Assembly: GCA_037043455.1 (NCBI GenBank)
Contig: JAWPHD010011026.1
Coordinates: forward strand, 23,552-87,551
DNA: 64,000 bases
Direction: 5' to 3'
DNA from: Cyrtodaria siliqua
Lineage: Eukaryota > Mollusca > Bivalvia > Adapedonta > Hiatellidae
Shown here: piece after piece, positions 20,628 through 32,480 of the stretch
Position numbering within the stretch: position 1 is the first letter of the stretch
Layout: every line of letters starts with the position of its first letter
Made by a program: the position numbers and the translations under genes
The notes under the pieces: model-generated
Told to the model about the DNA's origin: nothing
Databases searched by the model: none
What the model saw: the letters and a program-made list of their open reading frames with translations, nothing else

Positions 20628-21130
20628 ATGTAGTGCTAAATTGTAATTGTTTAATTATACAATCATAAACTCCAGGATTCCGACTCGGACAGTAATACTT
20701 TTTAAATCTAGTCAATTAACACATGCTATATATCTTGTATTTGTTAAATTTTAAATTACAACTCCAGTGATAAGCCAACTTGGACAGTGATACTTTTTAA
20801 ATCTAGTCAACACATGCTAAATTGTATTTTTTTTTAAATTATAAAATCAACACGGCCAGTGATAACATGCCTTGTTGTTCATGCTGTAATCCTGTTCCGG
20901 TCCGGTAATTTTTGGCAGTTTTACAGAACTTTGAAATATTTACCTTCAAATTTTTATAGACATTTCTTGTGAACACTATTTCTCGGGAAACCATTGGTCA
21001 GAATTTCATGAAACTTCACAGCAATGATGGATACTAAGCCTAGTTGTGCATGCTGTAATCCTGTTCCTGTTTGGTAATTTTTAGCAGAGTTATGGAACTT
21101 TGCCATATTTACCTTCCAATTTTTATACAA
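20610..21130. repeat. Diverged tandem repeats across the 3' end of the DUF4806 gene
   Basis: The block around the stop codon (GATACTTTTTAAAT) recurs near 20694 and 20790, so the 3' UTR contains copies of the terminal coding bases. Further on, two copies of a roughly 165 bp block (GCATGCTGTAATCCTGTTCC-like, then TTTACCTTC and ATTTTTATA) lie at about 20875-20960 and 21045-21130. Confidence 0.6.
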
Positions 21131-21825
21131 ATTACATGTGATAACTGTGTCGAGGTGCTGTCCGGGGTATTTATCAACTTCATTGATATTTCTAGTTCTA
21201 ATTAAGAATATACATTGTTTTAAGCAGTTGAATTTGCATGTATATGAACAAAACTTCAATAAATAATAAAATCTTGAAAATCTATTGATATTTACTGTCC
21301 AAAGACTAAAAACCATAACAGTATAAAGCTTTCAGAAAAACAAACAAGTTGTATGTTCAATTCTAATGTCTTTTATAGCTCAATCGATGTTATGAAAGAT
21401 ATAACAGTAGAAACAATTCATACAATTGTCCAAATTTACACAGAAACTATAAATTTCCTAAAAATTTGGACTCGTGAAGAAAGATTAAGAATGATTGTAG
21501 TGTCCCCTGTGTAGCATGGTATGCACTTAGGGATTACTTTGTTGTCTTTACTTTGTTTTCTGTCTGTAACAAAAACTTTTCTGTTACACTTTTTTTTGTC
21601 ACACTTTAATATAATTTTTTTTCTCAAAGAATTGGATTGAAATTTTAAACAAATGTTTATCAATATGCGTGATGGGTACACAAAATGGGGATAATCCAAA
21701 AAAATATATATCAGAGTAACTGCCCCTTTTCTGTCCGATATTAAATTGGCGACACATGTTCTAGGGAGCATGTACTCCACTCTAGTGGATGCATGATTAA
21801 AGCTGTTATAATTGCTTTCAATTAG
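21131..21825. other. No gene supported
   Basis: Minus-strand frames at 20954-21316 and 21436-21780 (120 and 114 codons) have no motif that I recognise and lie in AT-rich sequence. Treated as chance ORFs. Confidence 0.4.
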
Positions 21826-21829
21826 AGCA

Positions 21830-22025
21830 AACCCCTAGCGGGCTTATGGTGGCAGAGCAAATATATAACATCGGCCCACTGGTGGCCCGCTGACTGCCCG
21901 TTCACATGTCGGGCCGCCAGGTTCCCGCTTTGCACAACCGCCAACGGGCCATCGAAGATTTCTGCTGGCGGGCCGCTGTGGAAAGAAAAGCGGGCCACCG
22001 GCGGCCCGCTTTATGCATGCTGACT
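21830..22025. repeat. GC-rich repeat block with GGCCCGC/GCGGGCC motifs
   Basis: A 190 bp island of high GC in AT-rich surroundings has many inverted pairs (AGCGGGC at 21837, GGCCCGCT at 21885 and 22004, GCGGGCCACCGGCGGCCCGC at 21990-22009). Likely the end of a DNA element or a fold-back repeat. No target duplication was identified. Confidence 0.5.
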
Positions 22026-22464
22026 GGGAAGGTAATTTCATGGTGGTGATTATAAGACAAAGCCTTAAAAGGGGTGATGAAAATGTGCCTTTTGAGATAT
22101 CAGCTAAATTTTTAATTTTATAGAAGTAAAAATGGTGTGGAGCTATTGCAAACGAGATACGAAGTATGGGTTATATTAGGCATTAATAATAACAAAAAGT
22201 GAATAGTAGTCATATTTATCTTTGTCAAGAATGTAATTTCGTGATGATGATTATAACAGAAAGCAGTAAAAAGGGGCTGTAATACTGCCTAATTTGAGAT
22301 GTTGGCTGAAATTTTAACTTTTCAAATGTAACGCGCTTACGATTGATTTACCTGTATCGATAAAATAGTAAATGGCGGCGTTCTACAGCGACAACATAAA
22401 TCGATAAACTAGAGCGTTTATGAACCCGTTTCTCCTCCCTATAACTACTTAGAGAAACAAAACG

Positions 22465-22977
22465 TTGCGGCGCATGCAATGTTTGCCTGTGTTGTACTGT
22501 CACGACGTTTCTCACACTGTTGCGAACAACAAGCGTTTACATGGCCTTCTCACATTTACAAGTGGTATTTCAGACAGCGAACCCTTTAATACAATCTATT
22601 TCTCTCTCTATCGTTCTTACTATCGCGGAGACAGGACTTTCGCAGTTATGAGCAACTACCGATTCAATGCTTTGATGTGTTTGCTCTGTGATCGGTCTCT
22701 GTGTCACTTTTGGTCAATGACATTTCAACATCACCAGGTTGACTTTCCAAAATGCGCATCAACCATTTACTTTGCCTTTTCATCCATAAGCATCAGCAGG
22801 TGTACAGTACTGGTTCTACCCAGGAAAACTGGTGGTCCGTCTCCACCTCAAACTACAACTACCATACCAAAACAAACAATCAATTTCGACATGGCTGGGA
22901 AGACACTTTTGCTTTTTTGCTTTTTGCTTTTGCCAATATACTGGTTTACCCTCTGTCATGAGTATTATCACCAGTGA
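22465..22977 (+). CDS. Unrecognised ORF of 170 codons
   Basis: The ATG-less start codon annotation is uncertain; the first in-frame ATG is at 22474. The translation has no motif that I recognise apart from a hydrophobic C-terminal stretch (LLLFCFLLLPIYWF). It ends beside the 3' region of the minus-strand LINE, so it could be old repeat sequence or part of an unknown exon. The CpG-richer 5' side (22330-22480) contrasts with the neighbours. Confidence 0.2.
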   Translation: MRRMQCLPVLYCHDVSHTVANNKRLHGLLTFTSGISDSEPFNTIYFSLYRSYYRGDRTFAVMSNYRFNALMCLLCDRSLCHFWSMTFQHHQVDFPKCASTIYFAFSSISISRCTVLVLPRKTGGPSPPQTTTTIPKQTINFDMAGKTLLLFCFLLLPIYWFTLCHEYYHQ

Positions 22978-22979
22978 GT

Positions 22980-24835
22980 GCTAGAGGAAATTTTTAGTGG
23001 AAAACGAAAAAGGTGAGATAGAGTAGAAGGATTAGTAAAGATAGAAGGAAGTACAGAGAGAGAAAGAGTAAAGAAGATAGAAGAGTGTTTAAAAATTAAA
23101 TGAGGCGCGAGTGTTGGGTCTTCAAGACCATGGTCTTGAAGGAATCCAACGACTCTGCCAGGCAGGTGTTAACGGGTAGCTGGTTCCATTGCACAACGGT
23201 TCGCGGGAAGAAAGAAAATCGTGTGTAGTCCTTGTCAGCCCTTAGCTGATGATACTGGTGTTGGCGTCTACCTGAGCCTCTGGTGAGGTATTCATCCTCG
23301 TTTATGGCTACTAAATTATTACGAATCTTGTAAAGCATACATAGTCTAGAGTCAGCTCGTCTTTGCTCGAGAGATCTCCACTCCAGATCGTGCAACATGT
23401 CAGTAACACTAGATGTGTTATGATACCTATTTGTGACCCATCTCGCTGCTCTTCTCTGCACCATTTCAAGTTGGTGGACTAGTCTATGATTAGATAAGTC
23501 ACCTACCTTGTCTTTAGTGGTGGACTTAGGGTCCCATACAGTGGAACAATATTCCAATTTGGGGAGAACAAGGGATCTATAGGCCCTTTCTTTAATAGTC
23601 TGTGAGCCAATTTTGATGTTGCGTTTCAGAAAACCTAGAGTCTGGTTTGCTTTTGAAGAAACAGAACTAATGTGTTTATTCCACTTTAAGTCGTGGCTAA
23701 TGCTAACACCAAGATACTTCATCAGAGGGACGGATGAGAGTGTGTGTCCATGAAGGGAATACTTATGTAGTGTAGGGGCTCTTTTAGTAGTGATGTGAAT
23801 CACTTCACATTTTTCAGGGTGAAAAGCCATTTGCCAGTCTGCTTCCCATAGTTCAAGGCTGTGTAGATCGTCTTGGAGTTTTTTGCAATCGCCCTGAGTG
23901 TGTATAGATAGGTACAACAGCGTGTCATCTGCGAAAAGACGGACTGTACTGTGAGTGACATACTCTGGGAGGTCGTTTATGTAGACCAGAAATAGAGCTG
24001 GCCCAAGGACAGACCCTTGAGGGACGCCTGAAAGTACTGGGACTGACGAAGAAGATTTCCCTTCAAGTACAACTCGTTGGGAACGACCACTAAGAAAAGA
24101 ACCAATCCAGCCCAGGGCTGCGCCCTTCACGCCATAAGATGAGAGTTTATAGAGGAGCCTATTATGTGCCACCTTATCGAATGCCTTAGCAAAATCCATC
24201 ACTACTACATCGGTCTGTCTGCCTTTTTGCATGTTAATGGCTATATCATGAATAAATTCAATAAGTTGACTTTCACAGCTTCGCTTTTCACGAAAACCAT
24301 GCTGGAGGGGATATAATATATTGTGACGATTTAAGTGCTGCATAAGGTTGCTACAAACAATATGCTCTAAGAGCTTACAACAAATACAAGTTAGTGAAAC
24401 AGGACGATAATTGGAAGGAGTAGTCTTGTCTCCTTTTTTATAGATGGGGGTTACGTTTGCTTTTTTCCAGATATCCGGAAGGGTTTCCTGTCTAAGCGAA
24501 GTATTGAAAAGAAGGGTGAGAATAGGAGCAAGCTCCTCTGAGAGACCCTTTAGAACTGTCGGGCTTATGTTATCTGGGCCTGGGGCTTTTGATACTGAAA
24601 GATTTTGCAGTAGTTTTTGTACCCCATTAACAGTAACCTGTATATCGGGCATGTCTTTATCATATTTTTAGAGAAAAGACTCGAAACGTATTTACAATAA
24701 GAACTGAGTTTCATAGGAATTTGCTGTGAGAAAACCGAGTGGAACTGGCTATTTAACAAGTCAGCTTTAGCAACAGGGTCAGTTATCAACACTCCGTTTC
24801 TCTTTAGGGATTTAAGACCTCTCACGAGGACCACC
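22980..24835 (-). mobile_element. CR1/Jockey-type LINE, 5' truncated
   Basis: Contains the RT coding region (23096-24652) and a short upstream part of the same protein in another frame (down to about 24820: DPVAKADLLNSQFHSVFS). The frames separate at about 24655, one indel. The endonuclease domain is missing. Downstream of the stop, a 3' UTR rich in CTTTCTATCTT-like sequence runs to about 22980. Confidence 0.8.
23096..24652 (-). CDS. Reverse transcriptase of CR1/Jockey-type LINE (partial)
   Basis: An open frame of 518 residues. Ordered RT motifs: KAPGPDNISPTVLK (near the start), NYRPVSLTCICCKLLEHIV, QHGFREKRSCESQL, VVMDFAKAFDKVAHNRLL (motif A, first Asp), SGVPQGSVLGPALFLVYIND (motif B) and LFADDTLLY (motif C, the catalytic FADD pair), then the thumb MKYLGVSISHDLKW. 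The C-terminus has QRRAARWVTNRY and ends before any RNase H, as in CR1/Jockey-type LINEs. The polymerase core looks intact, but upstream sequence is frameshifted and truncated, so the copy cannot be complete. Clade within the Jockey superfamily is not resolved. Confidence 0.9.
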   Translation of the reverse strand: MPDIQVTVNGVQKLLQNLSVSKAPGPDNISPTVLKGLSEELAPILTLLFNTSLRQETLPDIWKKANVTPIYKKGDKTTPSNYRPVSLTCICCKLLEHIVCSNLMQHLNRHNILYPLQHGFREKRSCESQLIEFIHDIAINMQKGRQTDVVVMDFAKAFDKVAHNRLLYKLSSYGVKGAALGWIGSFLSGRSQRVVLEGKSSSSVPVLSGVPQGSVLGPALFLVYINDLPEYVTHSTVRLFADDTLLYLSIHTQGDCKKLQDDLHSLELWEADWQMAFHPEKCEVIHITTKRAPTLHKYSLHGHTLSSVPLMKYLGVSISHDLKWNKHISSVSSKANQTLGFLKRNIKIGSQTIKERAYRSLVLPKLEYCSTVWDPKSTTKDKVGDLSNHRLVHQLEMVQRRAARWVTNRYHNTSSVTDMLHDLEWRSLEQRRADSRLCMLYKIRNNLVAINEDEYLTRGSGRRQHQYHQLRADKDYTRFSFFPRTVVQWNQLPVNTCLAESLDSFKTMVLKTQHSRLI

Positions 24836-25384
24836 CATCAAGGTCTGTGGCGTGCGGAAATCTGTTTAACTTCAGCTTTCATAAAAACATTGTTTCTTCA
24901 CTTATTGTGCAAGACGTAGTAATGCTCTTGAAAGGTATTTCGAGCCATCTATGCGAGCAAACGAATGAACAAGAAACTTTCCCGCCAAAAGTCTTCCTCG
25001 AAATAAAACAACGACAGCTATTCTGCTTCCACTTCACGATTCATAGTTACGTCACCTGCACATGAATGTTACATCTACCCACCTGTCCTTTCAAATGAAG
25101 TCTTCTCCAACACTTCCTGCTTGAACTAAAACTACCCCCATTCAACAACAACATACATACAATTTTCAAGATGGCTGTCGCAAAGTGAGTGACGGCTTGA
25201 TCGTAACTTATGCGCATGCGCAAACAATAACAACCGTAAAAAACAATAACACACATGCCCCACATAGGCCAACTTCTTCACACTCAACATATTCTTATAA
25301 ATACATACAGACACTCCACATTAACCCTATCACATAAGCCCCGTAATGGCGTGCGACAAGTTCTCAACACTGGCCACAGCCATA
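24836..25384. other. Spacer with a CpG-richer patch and NRF-1-like site
   Basis: No supported ORF. TATGCGCATGCGCAAAC at 25208-25224 matches the palindromic NRF-1 consensus, and CAAGATGGCTGTCG at 25169 resembles a YY1 site. Promoter-like but with no gene attached in view. Confidence 0.4.
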
Positions 25385-26470
25385 GTAGTCCATGGGCCAG
25401 AACGATATCCGGCACCATTTTGGTGGGCAAATTCTTACTATTGTCAATTTGGGGGCAATTTTATGGAGGTAAGGAAAATGCATTAAAGCAATTTTAAAGT
25501 TACAGCTTTACATGATTTTAATGCGTTTTTAAACATAACCCTCTTGAAAAAAAATGAAAATCACAGAATGTCATACAATGTCACTCAAAAAGTTTTTTTA
25601 ATATTTTATGTATGTTCACTATTAATAATTATGTAAAACAGTTAACAGCCCCGAAATATGACAAGTACAATCAGTTTAAATGACCTTGTTTTCTTCTTTT
25701 TAGCCAAAAATCTCAATTTTACATGTAAATTTAACCCACCCACTTTTAGAGATTTCCTGTTTGTTACATAAGCAATACACGTATGTGTTATTTTGAGACA
25801 ATAAAGTATATACTAAAAGAAAATAACAAGAATTCAAGTGTTTGTAATAAAAAATTTAAGTAAGCGATGGATAAAAGAACACATTGAATTCTAAAATGAG
25901 TGCAATAAAAGTGATATTTTGGCGTTTATAAGCACATTACTTTGATATATATCACACTTGAAGTATTTTTTCGTATCTTAGTGACGAAATGTTCTAACAA
26001 CAGATAAAAGTATGTTCAGTTTATTAAATACTGTTCAGTTTTAGGGTCAATTAATGACTTTTCTTTGCTAAATTTGCATATCAAATTGCCCCACCCACTC
26101 AGGATTAAGATCAAAAACTATTCAAATGGACAAAGATGAAAATTGGTACCAGTTTTAGTGTCAAATTGAAACTATTAACATGTTCTGAGTAAATGTTCAG
26201 GTAAAAAATGGAAATGAAAAATGCATGACAATAAATTCTAAATTTCATTACTTAGTGGTATTATAGCTTTACTTGATTTCTAATGTGTTTTATACAGTGT
26301 ACATGTATAGGGGTAAAATACCGATTTTCCTCAAAAATTATATCTTCATTTATTAGCAACGGTGGATATATGACTAGAGTTTAAGTGTAAAATGTCAGAT
26401 TTCTTAAAATGTCTTTATAAATAGTATTGTGGAAATTAAAAACCTTTGGGAATAAAAGGAATACTTTAGT
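25385..26470 (+). repeat. Left arm of a 1.1 kb inverted repeat
   Basis: From GGGCCAGAAC through CCATTTTGGTGGGCAAATT, CAATTTGCCCCACCCACT-type segments and AATAAAAGGAATACTTTA, the sequence matches the inverse of 31247-32370 along its length with scattered differences. Homology fades outward to about 25340. Together the arms bracket a 4.8 kb centre. Confidence 0.85.
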
Positions 26471-27394
26471 AAGTATTTGAAAAGTTACTTCCCTTGTTAA
26501 TAAATTGACCATTTATTATGCAGAGTAAAACTGTAAACAATTGCAGAAAATAACATGAAATAAAAAAAAGACAGCAATCTAATAAGGTAAAGATGTTTCT
26601 TATTAAATTTCATAACTTTATCTTTTGTTTTTAACCCAAAGTGACCTCATAGTTTGCATATATCTGTTGTAAAGGTAAGTAAAAGCAGACCAACCTCATG
26701 AACATTAGCTAATGTCAATGACCTTGCAATGTTAGTATTTTAGTGTGGCAGAAAATGAAATCTAAAATAGTATCTCTACCATATTAACAAAATTTAATCT
26801 CAGTCTAGTATAAACTGTGTTGTACTGGTATGTATCTGGCAAAGAAATTAGTCAGTGGAATAATATAGGGTAGGTCCTGCTCGATTTTTTCATCCGAGGG
26901 AGACAACCACCTGAGGAAATTGTGAAAATGGTTATCTCTTGTGATTTCCTTTAATGATTTTTTAACATACTATGCTTATGAAATATGATTAATCATTCAT
27001 TGTGTTTCTTTTAAAATAAAATCGTTCTTTATGATTTGATTTTATTGTTATTAGACTTTACAATAAAACGTACATAATAGAACATGTACTTCTCTGTGCA
27101 GACTACTCGAATGTTCCAACCAAGGAAAAGATGATATGAACTTTGATCATGAGGTAGATTTTGATGACGAATAAACTGAAGAGGAAGGCGAAATATTTAA
27201 GTAAATGGGTTGGATAGGTTATTTTGAAGGATGTTGATGTGTCAATTTGAGCATTATATGACGATATTAAATATAAAACCAAGTGTGTATACAAACATTT
27301 ATTGATACAGTTATACACAACATGTATTGATGTGTTAATGATCTGCCATACTGATCAATGAACTTGTACGGAACGCCATGACTGTCTTATGATG

Positions 27395-27830
27395 TTGCCG
27401 ATTAATATATGCAGTGCATTTCCCTTTATGTGTGGTAGATCTTTCATGATATGTAGTTTATTTTTAATTATATGTTTTAAATAAATCTTTATATGTGGTA
27501 GAAAAGTATTTATATGCAGTAGATTAATCAGTATATGCGATAGATAAGTCATTGTATGTAGTAGATAAACCATTATATGCTGTCCAGTTATTACTATATT
27601 CAGTAGTTTATCTAATATATATGAGGTCCTTTGAACATTCTATGAAGTAGGTTTGTATTTATATGCAGTGCTTCTGTTGACTTTATGTATGGTATATATT
27701 TTAATATACGTGGTGGATACGTCTTTATATTCGGTGGTTTCAGTTGCATTATATTCGGTACAAACGGCTTTATACGTTGCGCATTTGTTATGATATGAAG
27801 TCCTTTTTCTGTTATATGCTGTGTTTTTTT
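27395..27830. repeat. Degenerate tandem array of about 22-24 bp units
   Basis: Units of the kind TTTATATGCAGTAGATTAAT recur about 18 times with heavy divergence. The minus-strand ORFs with repeated HIK and LPHI patterns are by-products. A short (ATG)n run follows at 27837-27857. Confidence 0.75.
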
Positions 27831-28680
27831 TCATTATGATGATGATGATGATGATGAGATCAATCAATTTTCATATGTTACGATTTTATAGATTGCTTCA
27901 CTGCGCATTTCCCGTTTCACTCAAACAAGCAACAGTCACAGGCCGATTTTTGCAACGGTAAATTTTACGTAATAATACGTAAAGCGCATTTCAATCACGA
28001 TGATGACCAAACGTCTGATCTACGTTCTATAAAAAGATCTAGAAAAACAAAAATAATGTAATAACAAAACCTTCCGAACCTCACCACCTTCCCCACCCAT
28101 TCCATTTTGTTTGCTCTTTTAGATTTTTTAGAATGTTCGTACCTGTGAAAATGTTGTAGGATAGAAGTAATAACTGGGAGAGTACACGTAAAAGCAAGTA
28201 CGCACTTATAATTTATTTCACTCACCTGGGTGGGGATGGGGTTGTGGCAGCAACGGGAGTACCCAGGGAAATAGAGAAATGTTTAATTTCTACCCTAGGA
28301 GCAACATTTTACAGGGTAGTCCCCAATGTTGGTACTGTACCGGTTCTGTCTTAAGTCAGTACCCCGGTGTAAATATCGTTGGTCTAATTGGGCTCTGCAC
28401 GCAATATCCGTTCCTAACCGTTACAGGTAAAAAGTAACAGGAAAGGAAGTGCAAACCAGCAACAACAATTTTCAAATTATAATCAACAAATTTATTTAAA
28501 TTGAACAATGAACAATATTCACTTGCAGAATACACATAAATTATATCAAATATTTCTAAAATCCGCTATTAGAATAAAATCCAAAAGTTATTGGCACATG
28601 CCCCTTAAATCCAATTTTATGTTAATTCATATCAACATCATCATTATAAACACTCATTCATAGGAAACATCACCCATTAA

Positions 28681-28705
28681 GGGTGGGGCGGGGTGAGGTG
28701 ATGGG
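28681..28705 (+). other. G-quadruplex-prone run
   Basis: Four G-runs of three or four (GGGTGGGGCGGGG, then ATGGG) lie within 25 bases, inside a strongly G-biased strand at 28680-29180. No gene assigned. Confidence 0.5.
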
Positions 28706-29699
28706 TGTGTCCGGTTTTCGATTTTTATTTTGGTGAGTGGGATATTTTCGAAATTTTCCAGGGGACTGGGGTGTTGTAAAAGAATATTTTCTATAGGAGG
28801 TGATTTTTAGGTAAACGAGGTAATGAGGTCGGCTGGTAGGGAGTTTTGAGGTGTGTTTGGTGGCGGTAAAGGAAAAAGGTCCAGGGAGGTATTTTCGAAA
28901 TTTCAGAGATTTGTTTTATAATAAAATATCCATGGGGGTATTTGTAGATTTCCTAGTGGTTCGAGGTTTGAATAAACGCTCTTTTCAGGGTAGGTTTGTT
29001 TGAGGATATGTTTGAAGAAAAAGTTTAAAGGGTATTTTGTTGACATTCTATGTGCGGGGTCTAAATCCAGAGGGTGGCGATGGGGTGGTGGTAGTGCGAA
29101 TAGTTTGGCTGGAACAGCTCATTCTTTTCAAATAGGAGTTAATTTCTGTCAAATCCTCGGTGTGTTAGTCCCACCGCCGCCGCCCCATCCCAACCTCGCA
29201 ATCCCTCATTTTAAAAGTAAAAAATAAATAGGGTAATACAGTTATATTCTATTTTCTTTTTATAATCAATTAAAAATAAATCAAACTTAGTATTTGCTAT
29301 GTCAGCTGCAAAATCATAGCTTCAATCTCAAATAATAACGCATACACATCTCCATACACATTCTATTAATACATGTAATAGACGCAGATAAATTGTATGA
29401 CGTGTCTCACCCGATAATGTTTGACCAGTGAATGCCTTCTAGTTTGATCACGTTTTGTGAGTGCTGACAGTCGTCAATTTAAGGCTGTGTAGCAATATAA
29501 ATCTTAGAAAACGATACATACATAGATTTATTTCGGCAAAAATAAAGATGTACATACATGGTTAAATAAGAAATCCGCGGATTCACATGTCTCGCCTAAC
29601 GAAGGTTTGTAAACATTTTAATAACTAAAAACAATGGAGCTTACAGTTTGCTGAGGCACTATGAGAAAATGATGTAAATGTAACAATTAAAGTTACCGG

Positions 29700-30490
29700 G
29701 TATCTGTCATTTGCTTGGATGGTGAAGGTCACAGCCACAATTGCTTTTTGACACGTTGTGATGTATTACCCAAGAAACAACTATAAGCGAAGTTTGAAAG
29801 GTTTAATGCATAAAGTTTGAGGGAAAGTGACCTAAACGCAAATGTTGAAGGTAAACATTATTAAGTTACCTGTCAATTGCTTAGAGGGTCGATGTCACAT
29901 GCACATTTTTTTGTCAAGATGCAATGTACCATTGGAAAGGTATGTGCATACACTTTGTGAAAAAGTGAGCTAAACGCAAAAGTTGAAGGTAAAAATTATA
30001 AGGTTATCTGCCATTTGCTTGGAGGGTCAAGGTCGCATCTTCATTTGCTTTGTCACGTTGCGATGTATCACCCAAGATACAACTAAAAACAAAGTTTGAA
30101 AGGTGTAGTGCATACAGTTTGCAAGAAAGTGACCTAAACGCAAAATAATGTTGAAGGTAAAAATTATAAGGTTATCTGCCCCTTTATTGGAGGGTTAAGG
30201 TCACATCCACATTTGCTTTGTCACATTGCAATGTACCACTCAATATACAGCTGTAAGCTAAGTTTGAAAGGTCTAGTGCATACAGTTCGTGAAAAAGTGA
30301 CCTCAACGCAAAAGTTGATGGTAAAACTTATTAAGTTATCTGCCCCTTGCTTGGAGGGTCAGGGTCACATCCACATTTGCTTTGTCATGTTGCAATATAC
30401 CACCCAAGATACAACTATAAGCAAAGTTTGAAAGGTCTAGTGCATACAGTTTGTGAAAAAAATACCTAAACGCAAAAGTTGAACGTAAAA
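29700..30490. repeat. Tandem array of about 162 bp units
   Basis: Five units, each with GTGACCTAAACGCAAAAGTT, then GGTTATCTGCC, GGAGGGTCAAGGTCACAT, TTTGCTTTGTCAC and AAAGTTTGAAAGG. GTTGAAGGTAAA-type starts fall near 29845, 29985, 30151, 30313 and 30478. Units are diverged. The short ORF at 30213 is a by-product. Confidence 0.85.
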
Positions 30491-31246
30491 ACATACAAAA
30501 CATGGTAATTCATTTTATATTTCACAGAAAAAAATATGCGGAAGTATTTATGTTAATAGCTGTAAAAATAATCAAATGGCAAAACAGGTTTCAAAATTTA
30601 CGGTCGAATTTAAAGAAGTACAAAACACCCCCATTCTATTGTAAAAGTTGCATAAAAGAAATGTCATTGTAATAGTAATAACTGACAAGGTATTCAGAAT
30701 AAAGTTAATTGGTTAAAATAATGAAATTGGAAATATTTTATAATGTATAGAAACATCTGTCATTTACATCAAAAGGAAATGTTTTTGTAAAGAAAACAAC
30801 TTTAATTTACCCCACCCACTTTATATTGTAATTCTAGTATAATTTGATGTTTAATTGTGCTTAAAGATGTTAAAAAATAAAAATAAGAATCAATTGCATC
30901 TGTAATTTAATTTGTTTAACAGAAGAATATAAATCAAATGAATCAGTGATACACATTTACACTTACTTGAGCTTCCCCATTATAAATTGGGTGGGTGGGG
31001 TAATTCCACAGCTAGGTAAAATTACTTTTTTTAACAGCCAATATGTTTATATAGAATAAATACATATTATATTGTTAATCATGTTCTACCTAGAATAAAT
31101 ATATAAATCAAATAAACCACTTATGTACATGTATACACTGGAATGATCCTATATAAATATTATTGTGTAAATATGGAAATTGGTAGTGTCGTGCCATCAT
31201 CAATATATACATGTTACCAAAAGCAAATATCCCAAAATGGTTTTAT

Positions 31247-32370
31247 TAAAGTATTCCTTTTATTTTCACAAGTTCTTAATTTCCACAATACTATTTATAA
31301 AGAAATTGTAAGAAATCTGACATTTTACACTTAAACACTAGTCATATATCCACAGTTAACGAAGACGTTAACAGTTATAAATGAAGACATAATTTTTGAG
31401 GAAAGTTGGTATTTTACCCCTATACATGTACACTTATAAAACACATTTGAAATCAAGTAAAGCTGTAATACCACTAAGTAATGAAATTTAGAATTTATTG
31501 TCATGCATTTTTAATTTCCATTTGCCTGAACATTTACTCAGAACATGATAATAGTTTCCATTTGACACTAAAACTGATATCAATGTTTACCTTTGTACGT
31601 TTGAATAATTTTTGATCTTAATTCTAAGTGGGTGGGGCAATTTGATATGCAAATTTAACAAAGAAAAGTCATTAATTGACCATAAAACAGAACAGTATTT
31701 AATAAACTGAACATACTTTTATCTGTTGTTAGAACATTTCATCACTGAGATGCGAAAAAATACTACAAGTGTGATATATGTCAAAGTAATATCTTATAAA
31801 TGCCAAAATATCACCTAATATTGCACTCATTTTAGAATTCAATGGGTTCTTTTATCCATCGCTTACTTAAAAAATGTATTACAAACACTTGAATTCTTGT
31901 TATTTTTTTTTAAGTATATATTTTATTGTCTCAAAATAACACATATGTGTATTGCTTATGTAACAAACAGAAAATCTGTAAGTTAAGTATAAAATCTCTA
32001 AAAGTGGGTGGGGTAAATTTACATGTAAAATTCAGATTTTTGGCTAAAAAGAAGAAAACAAGGTCATTTAAACTGATTGTACTTGTCATATCTCGAGGCT
32101 ATTAACTGTTTTACATAATTATTAATAGCGAAAATACAGAAATTATTAAATATAACTTTTTGAGTCACATTTTAGGACATTCTCTGATTTTCAGTTTTTT
32201 CAAGGGGGTTATGTTTAAAAACGCATTAAAAATCATGTAAAGCTGTAACTTTGAAATTGCTATAATGTATTTTCCTTACCACCATAAAATTGCCCCCAAA
32301 TTGACAATAGTAAGAATTTGCCCACCAAAATGGTACCGGATTGTCAATTTAGGGGTTCTGGCCCAAGGTC
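31247..32370 (-). repeat. Right arm of the 1.1 kb inverted repeat
   Basis: Inverse of 25385-26470. Beyond GTTCTGGCCC the similarity continues weakly to about 32410, where it passes into the promoter-like module. Confidence 0.85.
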
Positions 32371-32480
32371 TATAGCCACACATTCATGAACTTGCGGACA
32401 GCCCCGTGAAACATGACCTACTTCTCCACCAAAACCATCATATGCCATATTACCTACCAAAACTTATCTACGGTACTTAC

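Larger units (their letters stand above)
26471..31246. mobile_element. Centre of a 7 kb long-inverted-repeat element, noncoding
   Basis: No supported coding sequence. It contains a degenerate tandem array (27395-27830), a G-rich segment (28680-29220) and a roughly 162 bp tandem array (29700-30490). The motif CCCCACCCACTTT recurs here and in both arms. Likely a non-autonomous long-TIR or fold-back element; no transposase seen. Confidence 0.45.

Noticed and set aside
20954..21780. Minus-strand ORFs of 120 and 114 codons
   Set aside because: AT-rich composition, basic and aromatic residues expected from random AT-rich DNA, no motif, and overlap with tandem repeats.
27103..27867. Minus-strand ORFs with repeated HIK/LPHI patterns
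   Set aside because: Translation of a degenerate 22-24 bp tandem array.
29000..29227. 75-codon ORF with a proline run
   Set aside because: It lies in a G-biased low-complexity stretch with no start context or homology that I recognise.
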